Notes: a model not told the origin generated them from the letters alone. A DNA stretch of 64,000 nt from Adiantum capillus-veneris (GCA_014529385.2 CM043962.1:42221598-42285597), one strand, 5' to 3'. Counted from the first letter of the stretch, positions 45,449 to 57,036 are shown. A program made the numbers and translations.

Positions 45449-46345
45449 GATGGGCTTAGAAGAGTGCACTCTTGAGTCCTAGGTGAAAGAATCCACAAGA
45501 TTTCAAGGACATGGAATCTTCTTGCTGCTTTTGCATGCATTAGGCATGTAGTTTTGTGAAATCTTTCGAGGATGAGAGAGCTCTTGTTTTGATGCGACGT
45601 GTGATGGACAGTCTTTGAGGCCTTGATGGTGATGGAGACATAGTAGCTGCCTAAAATCTGCTTGAAATTAAGCTATGAAGATTTCTTGCTCCATAGCTGC
45701 AATTTCTTGGGCAGCAGGAAGGAATCTATGCATTATGAAATTTGGCATAGAAGGCTCTTCTTTGTCAATGTGATCTTGACGCAAATGCTCATGTAAGCTT
45801 ACCATGCAGAGCATAATAACACACTTCCAGTCGAGGTGTGCGCACAAGCAACAGCAACCGCCAAAGAAATGGCCGATATGGAGCTTTCCTCCTCCCAACT
45901 TGTCTTCCTTGTTGCAGTTACTACAGAGCGATGGGCCTAGAAGAGTGCACTCTTCAGTCCCAGGCAAAAGAATCCACAAGATTTCAAGGACATGGAATCT
46001 TCTTGTTGTTTTGCATGCATTAGGCATGTAGTTGTGGAACCTTTCCAGGTGTGATGAATGGTCTTTGAGACCTTGATGGCAATGGAGACATAGCAGCTGT
46101 CCGATTTTTGCTTGCAATTAAAGCTATGAGCTTTCTTGCTCTATAACTGCAATTTCTTGGCCAGCAGGAACGAATCTATGCATTATGAAATTTGGCATAG
46201 AAGGCTCTTTTCTGTCAATGTGATCTTGACGCAAATGCTCATGTAAGCTTACCACCTAGATCATGATAACACACTTCCAATCGAGGTGTGCGCGCAAGCA
46301 TCCGCAACCGCCAATGAAATGGCCGATATGGAGCTTGCATCTGAC
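45449..46345 (+). repeat. tandem duplication, ~450-480-bp unit
   Basis: TGGGC-TAGAAGAGTGCACTC begins at 45451 and 45932, and GGCCGATATGGAGCTT ends each unit at about 45886 and 46336. The second copy is shorter by about 31 bp. The minus strand of copy 1 has a 149-residue frame with Cys/His clusters (LCLHCHQ..HSSHLERFH) that is not kept in copy 2. Confidence 0.88.
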
Positions 46346-46639
46346 GACAATGAGCTTGTATCTCAGGTCAACAACATAGACTGTCAAGAATTGCATTCAT
46401 GCATCTCAACTCCATCCATAAGAACCCATGATACAAAGCATACTGTACAAATGGAAGATATTAGCCTAGAGATTTGCACCCTCACCCTCTGCACAGGTAC
46501 AATTCTCGGGCCTTTGACATCTCTTGCTTCATCGGCAAGGTCTGCTCCTCGCAATTTGTCTGATTGGAGACTCATGCAAAGGATTGGAAGGATGAGGAAT
46601 CTCTTGTGACTCTTCATGTATGCTTAGAGGATAATTGAT

Positions 46640-47221
46640 CTGTACAGAACAACGTGGTCTTCCTTCTGGCGGGGAGCGACAAAGGCTATGGAAGCTGGGA
46701 GTCACTCTTACTCACCCTCTCGAGCAGGTGTTAAGTTTCACGAAACTCGTCGGAGACATAGCAGTGTCGAATCCAAACCTCTCTACAGCCAATTGGGGAA
46801 GTTGGATGCAGCAGGTAATTTAGACCAACAAATGGAATTAGTAGGCGATGCTAAGCTACATCTTGTTGGCATGGCGTCGAAAAGACAATTAGAAGACATT
46901 ATGAAGGAAGATTCTTCTGAGTTATTTCCTGATGGAAATATAGTGCCATAAATCAAGAAGGAACTCTCAAAGTAGGCATGGGGGCCACACAACTTAACAA
47001 GTTCAATTTCTAATGATCATGCTCAAAACCTTTACACACATGTTCGTGTGAATGAAGACATAACTGAAAGCCCTAACCAAGTCCACCGAGATGCAATGGA
47101 AGCAATAAGCTACCTTGAACAAGATCAGGCTTGGCAAGATGGGGATGTGGAACAAGACCAAGCTTGGCAAGAGAGCCATAGTAACAAGGATGGCGAATCT
47201 CCCTTTTTTTATTCTCTGTAA
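46640..47221 (+). pseudogene. unidentified decayed ORF
   Basis: One frame is readable from about 46640 to TAA 47219-47221, with two internal stops (46949-46951 and 46982-46984). It includes MEAGSHSYSPSRAGVKFHET, LVGDAKLHLVGMASKRQLED and, after the stops, VHRDAMEAISYLEQDQAWQD. The end has a short internal repeat (EQDQAWQ twice). Retention of frame across the stops suggests a former gene or captured gene fragment. I recognise no family. Confidence 0.4.
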
Positions 47222-47491
47222 AATTCTACACATTTGGGTCGCATGCGCGTGCACGTGCACACACACACACACGTAGTGATTTGCATACCTTGCACTTCTG
47301 CTCTGCAAAGATCGCGCGCTCTCATCTCGTCTCTGCACTCCTTGCGCTGGCAAAGCTCCAAGTGCTATTTCTTTTACAAAGCATTGCTATTTTTATTTGT
47401 GTAAAAAGCCTAAAAGAAAGCCTAAAAATTGTGTACATCATGTGATAGGCATCACGCCTATATCACTACCTGCAAGCAGGCAGTGCCAACA

Positions 47492-47505
47492 AAAAGGGGG
47501 GGGGG
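47492..47505 (+). repeat. G-rich run
   Basis: A run of ten or more Gs after AACAAAAA. No function is visible. Confidence 0.8.
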
Positions 47506-47704
47506 GATTGGTCCTTAAAAAGGCACCCGGTTTTTTACTGGCTCCTCTACCCTATAGCAAGGCCCACCAAGCAAGACTAGTAGAGACTGATGGGTGCTTT
47601 GAAAAAAACCTAGGTCCAATCGTAATGGGAAATTACCTCTAAAAATAGATTCGGAAGGTAGAATCACCTACAAATCTATCCGACCTTCTTGCGAAACAGA
47701 AGAC

Positions 47705-48166
47705 ATGGTGGAGGAGGCAGTGGAAATGAAGATGATGCAGGAGGAGGGTGCGGTGGGCGGGGACCTACTAGCCCGTCTCAAGATCTTTGTCCGCGATCTT
47801 CTCACCTTCTCCAGCGACAGCGGCGCTATGGAACGTTTGGCCCACGCCTTTTACATGTCCGCCCCCTACTTCTCTCGTGAGGAGGCTCACAGGCTTCTCC
47901 TCGCTCCTCCTCACATGCGCAGAGACCAAGCAGTAGTGGCAGCAGATCTGAGGAAGCAGCACACCACGTTGCACGACGCGCTCCAAGACATGCAACGATG
48001 CAAGGCAGAGAAGGGCGAGGTCCATCTGTGCGCCTCCCATGACCTTGCACCTCTAATCCAAGGGTGGTTCGGCATCCGGAAGGGCTTTCAAGAGGACCCC
48101 CAGTTTAAGAAGGATCTCAAGCTTTTCTTGAAGAACCACAAGCAGCAGCAGGGGCGTCGGATGTGA
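47705..48166 (+). CDS. unidentified GC-rich gene, 153 codons
   Basis: ATG 47705 to TGA 48164-48166, with no interruption. The protein is helical and charged. Readable parts are GDLLARLKIFVRDLLTFSSD, MERLAHAFYMSAPYFSREEA, LQDMQRCKAEKGEVHLCASH and IQGWFGIRKGFQEDPQFKKD, with a Lys/Gln-rich end. The GC content is clearly higher than the AT-rich neighbours, and the frame is clean, unlike nearly everything else here. I know no family with this sequence. It could be a small host gene, the 5' exon of a larger gene whose remainder is in the following 400 bp, or a captured gene copy. Confidence 0.5.
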   Translation: MVEEAVEMKMMQEEGAVGGDLLARLKIFVRDLLTFSSDSGAMERLAHAFYMSAPYFSREEAHRLLLAPPHMRRDQAVVAADLRKQHTTLHDALQDMQRCKAEKGEVHLCASHDLAPLIQGWFGIRKGFQEDPQFKKDLKLFLKNHKQQQGRRM

Positions 48167-48525
48167 CAAATGCCCTTGGTTCTTTTCTCACACGATACAA
48201 TGTGGAACATGCCACACCCTTTTACTTAACCAGCCGGCGGCTTGTCTTGGTTACAAAAATGGGGGTTGATCTGCCTGAGCAAAAGCAGGCGCACACAGAG
48301 TTTGGCGGGATATGGGTACCAGCTGATTTTGGCCGCTCACGTTCTTTAGAGTTAATGTCAGACTGGGATAGACGAATGAAAGAGGGATACAACAATGGTT
48401 GGATGATCCTGCCCTAAGGCTCGACAAACATTATGCTGTTTTTTGTGCTCATTTTCACCAGCATGAATGTCAAACTGAGGAGCATACTTTCTTTGAGGAA
48501 TGTATTCAGGCATCCATACAGGTTC
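48167..48525 (+). pseudogene. continuation of unidentified gene, frameshifted
   Basis: Directly after the previous stop another frame reads DVTNALGSFLTRYNVEHATP, FYLTSRRLVLVTKMGVDLPE and GIWVPADFGRSRSLELMSDW, ending at TAA 48415-48417. From about 48385 a third frame reads IQQWLDDPALRLDKHYAVFC and AHFHQHECQTEEHTFFEECI, up to CAG|GTTCATT at about 48521, which could be a splice donor. The pieces look like one protein broken by a frameshift near 48385. No family is recognised. Confidence 0.35.
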
Positions 48526-48529
48526 ATTG

Positions 48530-49470
48530 AATTTTTTTCAGCCATTACATAAAATGAGTTAATCATATTGTTACAGGAGGACTTTCGGCTTCTTGGTTCT
48601 CATGTAAAAATGGTAATCTGTTAGATTGCGTATGTATTCTTGCAGTTTTAGGCCTGCCTTCTTTTGTGGAAGGTGAAGTGTATTCTGATGCCCTTCATTC
48701 AGACTCTGTCAAATCTGCAAAAAACATGATGTGTCATCAATCATAACACAACCGTACACACTGTTGACTTGAGATTACTAAATCACCATGAGTGCTAGCT
48801 AATGTCATCGAAAATGTCAAGCTTACTTGCTATGCTCTGTTGTAATTAAGCTCATAAGAGAGCATTGAAGCGGCCGCATGGTTGTTCTGATCTTCGAGCA
48901 TGGAATTGCCAAAGACTTCTTGGTGGGAACAGCAAGCTTCATAGAAGAATGTTATGCTCCTTTTATCACCTTTAACACACTATATCCTGCAAGGAGCATT
49001 TTGAGCACCAGTTTCTTGCAATTCCAAAAATTTGCCTATGGTGTTGGTCTCTTCCTGGCACATAAGTTTCTTCAAAGCTCTTTGCACCCCTCTCCTCTAC
49101 ATCTCGGCCCTGAAGGTGGTGTTCTGGCCTAATTATTCGAGTTCTATTGGTGTTTAAGGAGGAGCAAGGGTGTGGAGCTAGCGCTTGCCACTAATCCTCT
49201 CAAAAACTACTTTTGAGACAAAATCATCTTTAAGTAGCTTCAATATCCATGCTTTTTGCACCCAAAATTGAATCCTCACATCCATGAGACTAACCAAAGA
49301 ATTACTAGAACAAATATGTTGCCATCATGCTATGCCTTGCCACCCCTCACACTTTTGTGGCAATGAGGTAACTTCATCAATGGTAGTGGCATACAGCACA
49401 CAAGCAGCCTCCTCCAATGATGCCAAGGTGACACTATTTTTTTTTCTTAGCTATGTCGAAAACTATGTAG
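48530..49470 (+). other. spacer, nothing recognised
   Basis: One exon-like frame after a possible acceptor (GTTACAG near 48576) reads GLSASWFSCKNGNLLDCVCI, but phase does not match the upstream donor. Other ORFs lack motifs. Confidence 0.35.
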
Positions 49471-49471
49471 C

Positions 49472-49611
49472 CATGATAGTGGCATTGCATTGTCACTCGC
49501 TCTTTTAATCATATGCGATGCCCAGGATATGTTTCTTAGCCATGATAGTGGCATTGTCATGGTCACTTGCTCTTTTAATCATATGTGATGCCCAGGATAT
49601 GTTTCTTCAAA
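49472..49611 (+). repeat. tandem duplication, 69-bp unit
   Basis: CATGATAGTGGCATTG begins at 49472 and 49541. Both units contain TCTTTTAATCATATG-GATGCC and GGATATGTTTCTT. Confidence 0.88.
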
Positions 49612-49959
49612 CTCGCTATAAGAACACAAACATCCTCTTCACAAATGCAACTTCACATATTGACTCGCATCCATAATTGGAGCACATACATATGATCCTA
49701 CCTCGCTTACATATCATCCTACCTCGCTCTACACTTGAAAATAATACTTATTTGGCTTGTTCTATCATCAAATGTATGACTAACTCTCTTCTTCTATGAG
49801 GCTTGTTTTAGAAAGCCAAAAATGCACACCCCTTGCATGCATGCTACACGACCTCTTTATGTAAAGAGCACAGTGACTTTTGACTTTCAGAGGTCATAGG
49901 GATTTTCATTTTCCCATTTACATTTTAGATGTTTGAAAAGGTTTGTTACTTTTCCAAAA

Positions 49960-50310
49960 CTGGTGTAAAATAACATGGCACTTACAAGCAGAAGCCTCTG
50001 CCATCTGCCTTGAAAACAAATTCATTATCGTCCCAAAGATTTTAGAAACCTCATCCAAGGATTCCTCACTGCTAGAGACTCGGGCTCCTGAAAGAGCTTC
50101 ATCAACATTATCAAAACAGATGGCTCAAAGGAATTAACCAGTACATCGCCATTAGTATATCAACAGCATAAAACTCAATGCCAGTATAAATGTCCCGCAC
50201 AACAATGCAACCATAGGGCTCCCTGTCCATTCCATATCGACTAGCACTTTTGAGTGTAGCAACAGATGTACAAATAACTACAGGTTTAGAGGGAGAAACT
50301 CCGCTAATAG
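49960..50310 (-). other. exon-like coding stretch, unidentified
   Basis: The minus strand reads SGVSPSKPVVICTSVATLKS, ASRYGMDREPYGCIVVRDIY and TGIEFYAVDILMAMYW (about 50307-50140), then in another frame DEALSGARVSSSEESLDEVS and KIFGTIMNLFSRQMAEASA (about 50105-49985). The second piece is bounded by CTCTTTCAG and GCTT|GTAAGT, good acceptor and donor forms. It may be a separate downstream gene on the same strand as the DUF1997 gene. I do not recognise it. Confidence 0.35.
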
Positions 50311-50457
50311 ATACACGGAGTCATACAAATGACTCCATCATGAGATAGCCCTTGCAATCCGGTTATGACAGCCCATAAGAGCCCGGACATTGAGAGAACA
50401 TTTATTGAGCCATACCACCTAAACATGTGAAATAGAGATTTGGGCCATCCATTTAGC

Positions 50458-50863
50458 TCAGCTGCTGACAAAATTCTGATATGTAGCCGCTTCCGGTGAC
50501 AAAGGGGATGATGATTGCTCACTCTGTTTTCTACACCACTGCTTGTAATCTCGAAGAAGTCCGGCCAGTAAAGCTGATTCCATGGCTCCAAGAATTCGAT
50601 CCAAAATTCCGTTGCCTACTGGCGTAAGGACCACATCTGGCATCATAGAAAAAGGCAGCGGCATGTCCACTTTCAAACGCAAGTCCACCCATCCTTGAAA
50701 GCTCTTGTTCTGCTGTCGTCTCAATGAGCCATGCTCTACCACATAGAGTTCACCCAAAAGTGAGAAATCAAAATCCAGGTGCTCAAACTGCACTGGAACG
50801 CCTTTGAAATCCAGCACAAGCTTGTCAGAGCTTATTTTCAGCGATGAATTTTCATGAAACACC
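50458..50863 (-). CDS. DUF1997 family protein, exon 2 (C-terminal)
   Basis: The frame opens at acceptor ACTCAG|GG (exon from 50863) and ends at a stop at 50458. It continues exon 1 in phase (AG+G gives Arg), giving a junction reading CDIRVFHENSSLKIS. Conserved-looking parts are VLDFKGVPVQFEHLDFDFSL, KSFQGWVDLRLKVDMPLPFS and the family's typical ending GNGILDRILGAMESALLAGL-LRDYKQWCRKQ, a helix with D-Y-x-x-W. DUF1997 proteins occur in cyanobacteria and as nuclear-encoded, mostly plastid-targeted proteins in plants. Their activity is not established. Exons 1+2 give 266 codons plus stop, normal for the family. The frame also stays open upstream to about 50930, so an alternative acceptor is possible, but the family alignment favours 50863. 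Confidence 0.78.
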
Positions 50864-53800
50864 CTGAGTACACGATTGGCATTGTATTTATCAGATAGTA
50901 GATCACTTTTTGACAAGATAAGATCAGAAAGTTGACATACTGATTTTATAAAATTGTAATGTCATCTGATACACCAAAGCAAATAACCCTTATTTCATCC
51001 AAAAATAATAATAATAAAAACAATACAAGGGTTTTGCTTCATGATTCCCCATTACATACATGCATGCGCCACCTGCACAGGAATTCGAATATGCCTAAAA
51101 AGTCAATACAATTTTTAATTTCTTTGGAGGAAAAACATAACTGACATTCTAATACTTGACACTCCTTGGAGCGCCCAAAATAGTGCCGACCCAAGGGGAA
51201 GTAAAAACTGTTACGACAACGCCCGAAGGCAATTACAAAGTCCAAAGGCCAAGAATAGAAAAAACTGATAATAGTATAAACATGCCAGGGGGAAAAACCC
51301 TCCTAGTGAGGGTAGAAAGTGCCCTCTCCAAATCTCTACAGATTAACACAAGAACCTTTTCTAATTTTGAAGACCCAGCATTTGAGCTTTGATATCTACA
51401 CCTTTTCTTATGTTGTATTTGCAATACACAGGAAGAAACTAATACTTTTAGCCCATGAATATATCCAGTGAGCTGTTCAAGGCAAGGCATAACTAAAAAT
51501 CCAAAAAGATCTAAAGAAGTGTAGGCAAAACCATGAAATTTCAAGAACAGGATATTTTGAGAAAGAAGAAACAAAATTACATCAATTCAACGCTTGCTTT
51601 TCCCTGAAACCTAAAGAAATGTTATTAAAGTTCTCCTTGCATCTATGATCTATTTAGTGAGGCCACTATCCTGCATGAGGACTGGATGTACACGAAACGA
51701 GTTGAGCATGAGATAGGGAGAGAATGCTTGAGAGCGAGAAAAAGAGAGGGTGTTGTTGTACCAACCAATCACGGCAATGAGTTGATGATAATACAATGGG
51801 GCTTCGGTGTGCTACCCAATAGAAATTTCCCTACCTAGAATCATGTCAAATAAATAAAACAAATACCTAAGAGACAAAATATATTAACTAGGATCAAATG
51901 GGCATTCACTTGACATGCATAAACTTGAACACCCTCTCTACAGCCGGACATATGTAGTAAAACCAAGTCCATGAAGAAGCTACCATGGACACCCCAATTG
52001 TGCCGCTACTAGATACACCTCGGATTTGCTACAACGAACAACGCCGCTGAGCCCTCCTCCGAGAAAAACGGGGTCTACAGTATAAAGCTACTCAACGACT
52101 ATCTAATCACTCCCCATGCAAATAACCTAAAAAGGTCTGGGCCATGTGCTCAAAGGACTGATACAACCAAAAGCTCCCCAAACCGCAACCTTCATCGCTT
52201 AAGAGGTTTTAAGCATACAACTAAACGCTCCCTAGACATCCCGTCTGCGTATTTCAAAGGTTTTCCAACGTACAACAAAACGCTCCCCAAACATCCCATC
52301 TGCGTCGTTCCGAGGTTTTCAAGCATACAATGATACACTCCCTAGACACCCGGTCTACGTCTTTCCAAGGTTCAGACATTATCAAACAGTATTTCTTACT
52401 ACTCCACTAGAGAGTAAATCACCAATCATTGAAACCAATATTAAAACCAAAGTCAAACCATTCTTAAATCGGCACCAAGACAGATTTAAACAGATACAAT
52501 CCATTTGAAACAAATTTCAAACAATACTTTCTCAAATAAAGTTCAAAAATACAAAACAATTAGAAAATTCATTCGGGGTTTTTTCCATGGCTAGCTCGGC
52601 TTCAATTTCTCTACCCTGTGCATCGTAATCAAAATCCATCTATTTGAGGAATTCTGGGTAGATGAAATTTTTTATGGCGCCTGGGTCAAAGAAGATCAGG
52701 GCTTTCAAGCCGTCGACTTTGCCACATGCTCTGCACAATTCATTTATACTTTCGAGGTTTATGCCATAAATATCAAGTACAAGTCCAATAGTAGGTCTAG
52801 CTCTCTTAGTCGCAGGTGGCCTTGGGGATCTATTTGCTACTGTCAGAGCAGGAGGTTGCTTTGAAGACGTTGAGGCTCTTTAAGGACGTGTATTGAAGGT
52901 ATACCCGGTTTGAAAACATTCAACGCATTGGCCTTCTTGTAACAGGGTTTCTCCTTGGCGCTGTGTCAAAGGAGGCCTTTGAGGTTGACTTCCAGGGAAG
53001 TCCCAGGGATTGGTTCGTTGTTGTCGGGAGTTCTAATTGTTTGCTAGAGTTACTTTTGTGGTAAACTCTAGCTTTCCTTTCATCAATTTGTAGCCGACCG
53101 CTACATGGTCCATAAGATCTTGCATGGTTGATTCTTGCTTGGACAGACAATACTCTTGTAACGGTGATCGCAGTCCAATGGTGTATCGCTCGCATTTGTC
53201 CTCCAAGGAAATCAACTTGAAGAAAGACACCGAAAGGTGGAAGTCGAAAAACCTTTGATTATAGTCTTCCATGGTCTCTATGGCAAGCATTTTCAAGTTG
53301 CCCCATTCCAACAAGATCTGGACTTCAAATAGGGAAGTCATACACCTGCGTGTAAAAGTTGTCTTGAAAGCTTGCAGTTCATCAATGCAACAGTCCTCCA
53401 ACTTCCTAATGCAATCTTTGGACAAACGAATTGCAATCATGAACGTTCATGAATAAACAAGCCTTGTTGGTAAGTTTTGCCTTATCCGACTAGGTGTGCA
53501 TCCCCTCTAGCTACACAAGCAAACCATAAGTGCTGCACAAAATTTACAAAGCATAGGCTAGACAATGGAAGTATCCATACAGAGTATGACTACCCATATC
53601 GTACCGTCGTACGGTGTACGAATACTGCCTGCCTGTTTTTTAAAATTATTGCAGACTGGCTCTGAGTACCCACTATCCAAGCCATTTTTCACTAGTCTAG
53701 AGAGCCTAGAACCTTAGCCTTAGGTGTAGTCCTAAGTCATGAAGTAAATTGCAAATGTTTCTTTAGAGTTTTTCAAAGAAAATACACCGTACGAATCCAA

Positions 53801-54001
53801 ACCGTGCGATAGAATTTGATGAACACAGTATTTTCCCGGAAACTTCTAGGCAGATGAGCAACCTGTGCAGTATCATACAACCCAAAAGTCCGCACAGAAG
53901 AGGCATAGCCGCACAAAAGAAAAGCCCTTGCATGATTGGCATCCCTAATACCTACACTCTAACCATTGCTCAGAAAACAGGTATAAACACAGAAAAATAA
54001 C
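50864..54001 (-). other. 3.1-kb intron of the DUF1997 gene
   Basis: Minus-strand donor ATCAG|GTTATT (GT at 54001-54000) and acceptor GTACTCAG (AG at 50865-50864). Apart from a gypsy gag-protease remnant (52570-53440) it holds AT-rich, non-coding sequence with some short near-repeats (AAACGCTCCC-AAACATCCC at about 52225-52345). The phase agrees on both sides. Confidence 0.65.
52570..53440 (-). pseudogene. Ty3/gypsy gag-protease fragment in the intron
   Basis: The minus strand reads LKMLAIETMEDYNQRFFDFH, LISLEDKCERYTIGLRSPLQ and DLMDHVAVGYKLMKGKLEF, the retrotransposon Gag core. After a decayed stretch comes KVDGLKALIFFDPGAIKNFI and YPEFLK, an aspartic protease active site with D-P-G-A instead of D-S/T-G-A (near 52690). 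No RT follows and no LTR is recognised. It lies in the same orientation as the host gene. Confidence 0.8.
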
Positions 54002-54396
54002 CTGATATCGCAAGCAGGTGTAGCAGACAAGCTGAAGAAGGAAACAGGCTTGAGGGTCGCTCTCCAAGTAGAGTCACCGAGAAAGCTGATGCGTGCAGAG
54101 TCTGGGAAGGTGACCTTCACAATACGTTCCACCTCCTTCACATAGATCTCAGGGGCAGAGGACCCACTCTGAAAGGGTAGATCCACCTGCCTGCGGGCTT
54201 TGAAAGGCAGCAATTGTGCATACACCCCTGCGCTGCTAGCGGGCCGCTTTCTGCTGCTTAAGGAGTCCCCAGCTATGGAAGTTTTTTGAAGGAGAGAGTG
54301 CCTGGCTCTGCTCTGAGCAGCTGCTGATGGCCGTTGTGGGTAGTACGTCGAGCTTGAGAAACTTACACTTGCCATGGACATGGTTTTTTTAAGCAC
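54002..54396 (-). CDS. DUF1997 family protein, exon 1 (transit peptide and N-terminal half)
   Basis: The start codon is at 54396-54394 (MLKKTMSMASVSFSSSTYYP). Alternative Met at codons 6 and 8 give the same product minus a few residues. The first ~70 residues are rich in Ser, Ala and Arg with almost no acids, which fits a chloroplast transit peptide. The mature part starts about ARRQVDLPFQ and reads VERIVKVTFPDSARISFLGD and STWRATLKPVSFFSLSATPA, the N-terminal half of DUF1997, ending CDI at a GT donor. The protein probably acts in plastids. Function is not known. Confidence 0.75.
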
Positions 54397-54643
54397 TTTT
54401 CATGCCAAATCCCGCAGCCCTTACTTCAAGTCCCCATAGATTTCACTAGAACTTGGAGGACATCGAAGCGAGAAGTGCACCCTATACACTTAAGTGCTCA
54501 AACTAGTCTTGCTTGGTGGGCCTCGCTATATAACATCTATAGAATACAATAGCACATATGAAAATTGACATTTAACATCTGAAGGAAGAAGCAGCACTGT
54601 GTGAAAAGCATATAGACATTTGAGAAATGCTATGTTTTTTTTT

Positions 54644-54875
54644 GTGATGAAAAAACCAATGTATTTGTTGTGAATTTTGCGAATGTGTTATGGGAACAAT
54701 AATTGAGGAAAGAGAAAGAAATCTGTGTTTGGTTTTTTGGCTTTCTAAAAGATTTTTTTGTGATGAAAAAACCAATGTATTTGTTGTGAATTTTGCGAAA
54801 GTGTTATGGGAACAATAATTGAAGAAAGAGAGAGAAATCTGTGTTTGGTTTTTTGGCTTTCTAAAAGAAACCCTT
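54644..54875 (+). repeat. tandem duplication, 116-bp unit
   Basis: GTGATGAAAAAACCAATGTA begins at 54644 and 54760. The units are almost identical. Confidence 0.92.
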
Positions 54876-56290
54876 AATGTTGGATTGGGTTAGGGGGGGC
54901 TTCATAGTTTTGAGTGCATGATAAAGACTTACCTTTCATTTCACATCCTTTCTTTACTTTTTTTTGTATTCTATTTTTTTAAAATGATAAGCAACATTTA
55001 CTTTCTCTGCATGCTTGAAAATGACTTTAGAGATCAAAACATTAAACAAAATATTCATAAGAGTTTGATCTTATGATGAGTTTTCGAAAAAGTCCTTTTT
55101 GGCCTGCCCCAAAGGGAGAAGACTTTAGTGATGGTTTCCCTTTTTGCTAATGAAAAATAGAGTAAATTTTTTAATATAGATATTTTAATTTTTTTTAATT
55201 CATTAATTTTGTATTGATGCATAAAATTAGTGCATGACAAAGTTCCTTCACACTCAGCCTCGATCAAAGCAATGAAGGTGAAAGTCACTGAATGAGAATC
55301 TAGATCTTGAAGATATATGGCACGGGGATTGGGAAGATCAGGAGGAGGAGGAAAAAATTTGTCTCCAAAATGATTTGTGCTCTCTCTCTCTCTCTCTCTC
55401 TCATGAGGCGGCAAGAGCCGGGGACATGTGTCCGAGTAGGTAGCTGCTCCCTGCTAATTCGGGTGAGCAGTAGATTCATCATGGTGCAATGCTCTCGCCC
55501 TGCTAACTCGGTGCAAGGCAGCTTTGTGGATGCATAATACATATGGGTACTCACTCAGTACATCCAGAAGGCGACAGAGATTTCTCTTCCACTCTCCACT
55601 CTGCGTGTCGTAGGTTGCAAATATCTTTCTCTCTTGTCACAGTTCGTAGGCTGCAAATATCTCTCTCTTGTCATAGTTTGTAGGTTGTACGATTTGTAGC
55701 ACGTAGGCAGGCGCTAGAGATTTCTCTTCCTCTCTCTAGTGCGTGTTGCAGGTTGCATACATCTCTCTCTTGAGTTCATAGGCATGCACCACGCGCATCC
55801 TGTTGTGATGTATGCAGTGAGCATTAATTAGTTGGGATTTTGCACAGGATAATGGTGGCGGGAGGAGGCGACATGCCACGTCAAGCAACTGTCAAGATGG
55901 TTGGACCTGCGTGCATAGATTTCCTTGAAGGGAAGATGCTACAGGCTCTCACATCCATCCAACACCACACCCTCGAGGTTTCTCAACTCATCACACCCTT
56001 CCACAAGTCACGCAGGCTGACAACTTGCATTTCATGCAGCGCATGCAAGGAAGGCAGCGAGACAGAGAGAGCCGCTAGCCCCATTGACAATCAGCACGTG
56101 GAAAGACAGAGGTCGGCTTGCGTGTAAAGCCTCTTTCTCCTGCAGCCCGTGCATGAGCTCGCTTGATCGCCGGGAAAGGAGTTCAGAATTTCGAAAGTGC
56201 GCAGACACAGGAGCCATGCCTGCCAATGCTATGTTGAATGATTGCCTTGTACGTTGAGTCGATCCCTAATGGCCTTGCAAGATTGACATG

Positions 56291-56292
<2 letters not shown>

Positions 56293-56336
<44 letters not shown>
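56293..56336 (+). repeat. (GA)n microsatellite
   Basis: Uninterrupted GA dinucleotides between ATGGC and TGTGAAGG. Confidence 0.95.
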
Positions 56337-56337
<1 letters not shown>

Positions 56338-56996
56338 TGAAGGGGATGCCAATCATGCCGTTGACACAGAGCCTTTGGTTCGGGGCAAAGGAATCGAGCG
56401 AGGAGGAGGAGCATCAACTGCCGATGGAGATGTTTCATAGAGGGACGTTGGAGGGGTTGCAAGGGCAAGACAGTGAAGGTGGGAAAAGCAAAAAGCTGCC
56501 ATGATGGGGCACGTAAGGAAGAGTCGTGGCAGGAGAGCACAGCTAGGCAGGAGACAGAGGCAAGGGCCGGACGGGGTGAGCTGAAGTGGTAGTGCTGCAC
56601 AAGAGGAAGAGCCACATCACGTGAAGGCGATCAACTTGGTTCTCTCTACAGAGAGACGTGTGTGCACTGTCATCAACCTATTTTCTTGTTGTTGTACATC
56701 TCCAAGCAGCGAGCATCACTGTTTCTTTTACTGCCGCAGGTTCGCAAGTGTTGGGGACCCTGTGGGGGTGGGAAATGTTGCAGTTTGGAACCAAAAAAAT
56801 GAGGCAGGGGAGCGAATCGACAATGTCTCTCTCTCTCTCTCTCTCTCTCGTTTTAGTCGCCATCGTGTGCTGTGTGTTGGGCAAGACGCAAAGTGTGAGT
56901 GCACGCGGTACTAAGACCGGCCAGAACTACGGACACCTGCTCGAATTGATTGTTAGGTGAGAGGTGCGCATTGGTCAGAAGAGGCGCACAAAGGGG

Positions 56997-57036
<40 letters not shown>

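Noticed and set aside
48878-49132. 84-codon frame read as a gene
   Set aside because: No motif, no splice context and no composition shift. Chance length in AT-rich DNA.
51233-51574. Possible middle exon of the DUF1997 gene
   Set aside because: Exons 1 and 2 already join in phase and cover the family without a gap. This frame has no matching segment.
55840-56127. 95-codon frame MHRIMVAGGGDMPRQ...
   Set aside because: The first codon is not ATG, there is no recognisable domain, and it lies in microsatellite-rich spacer.
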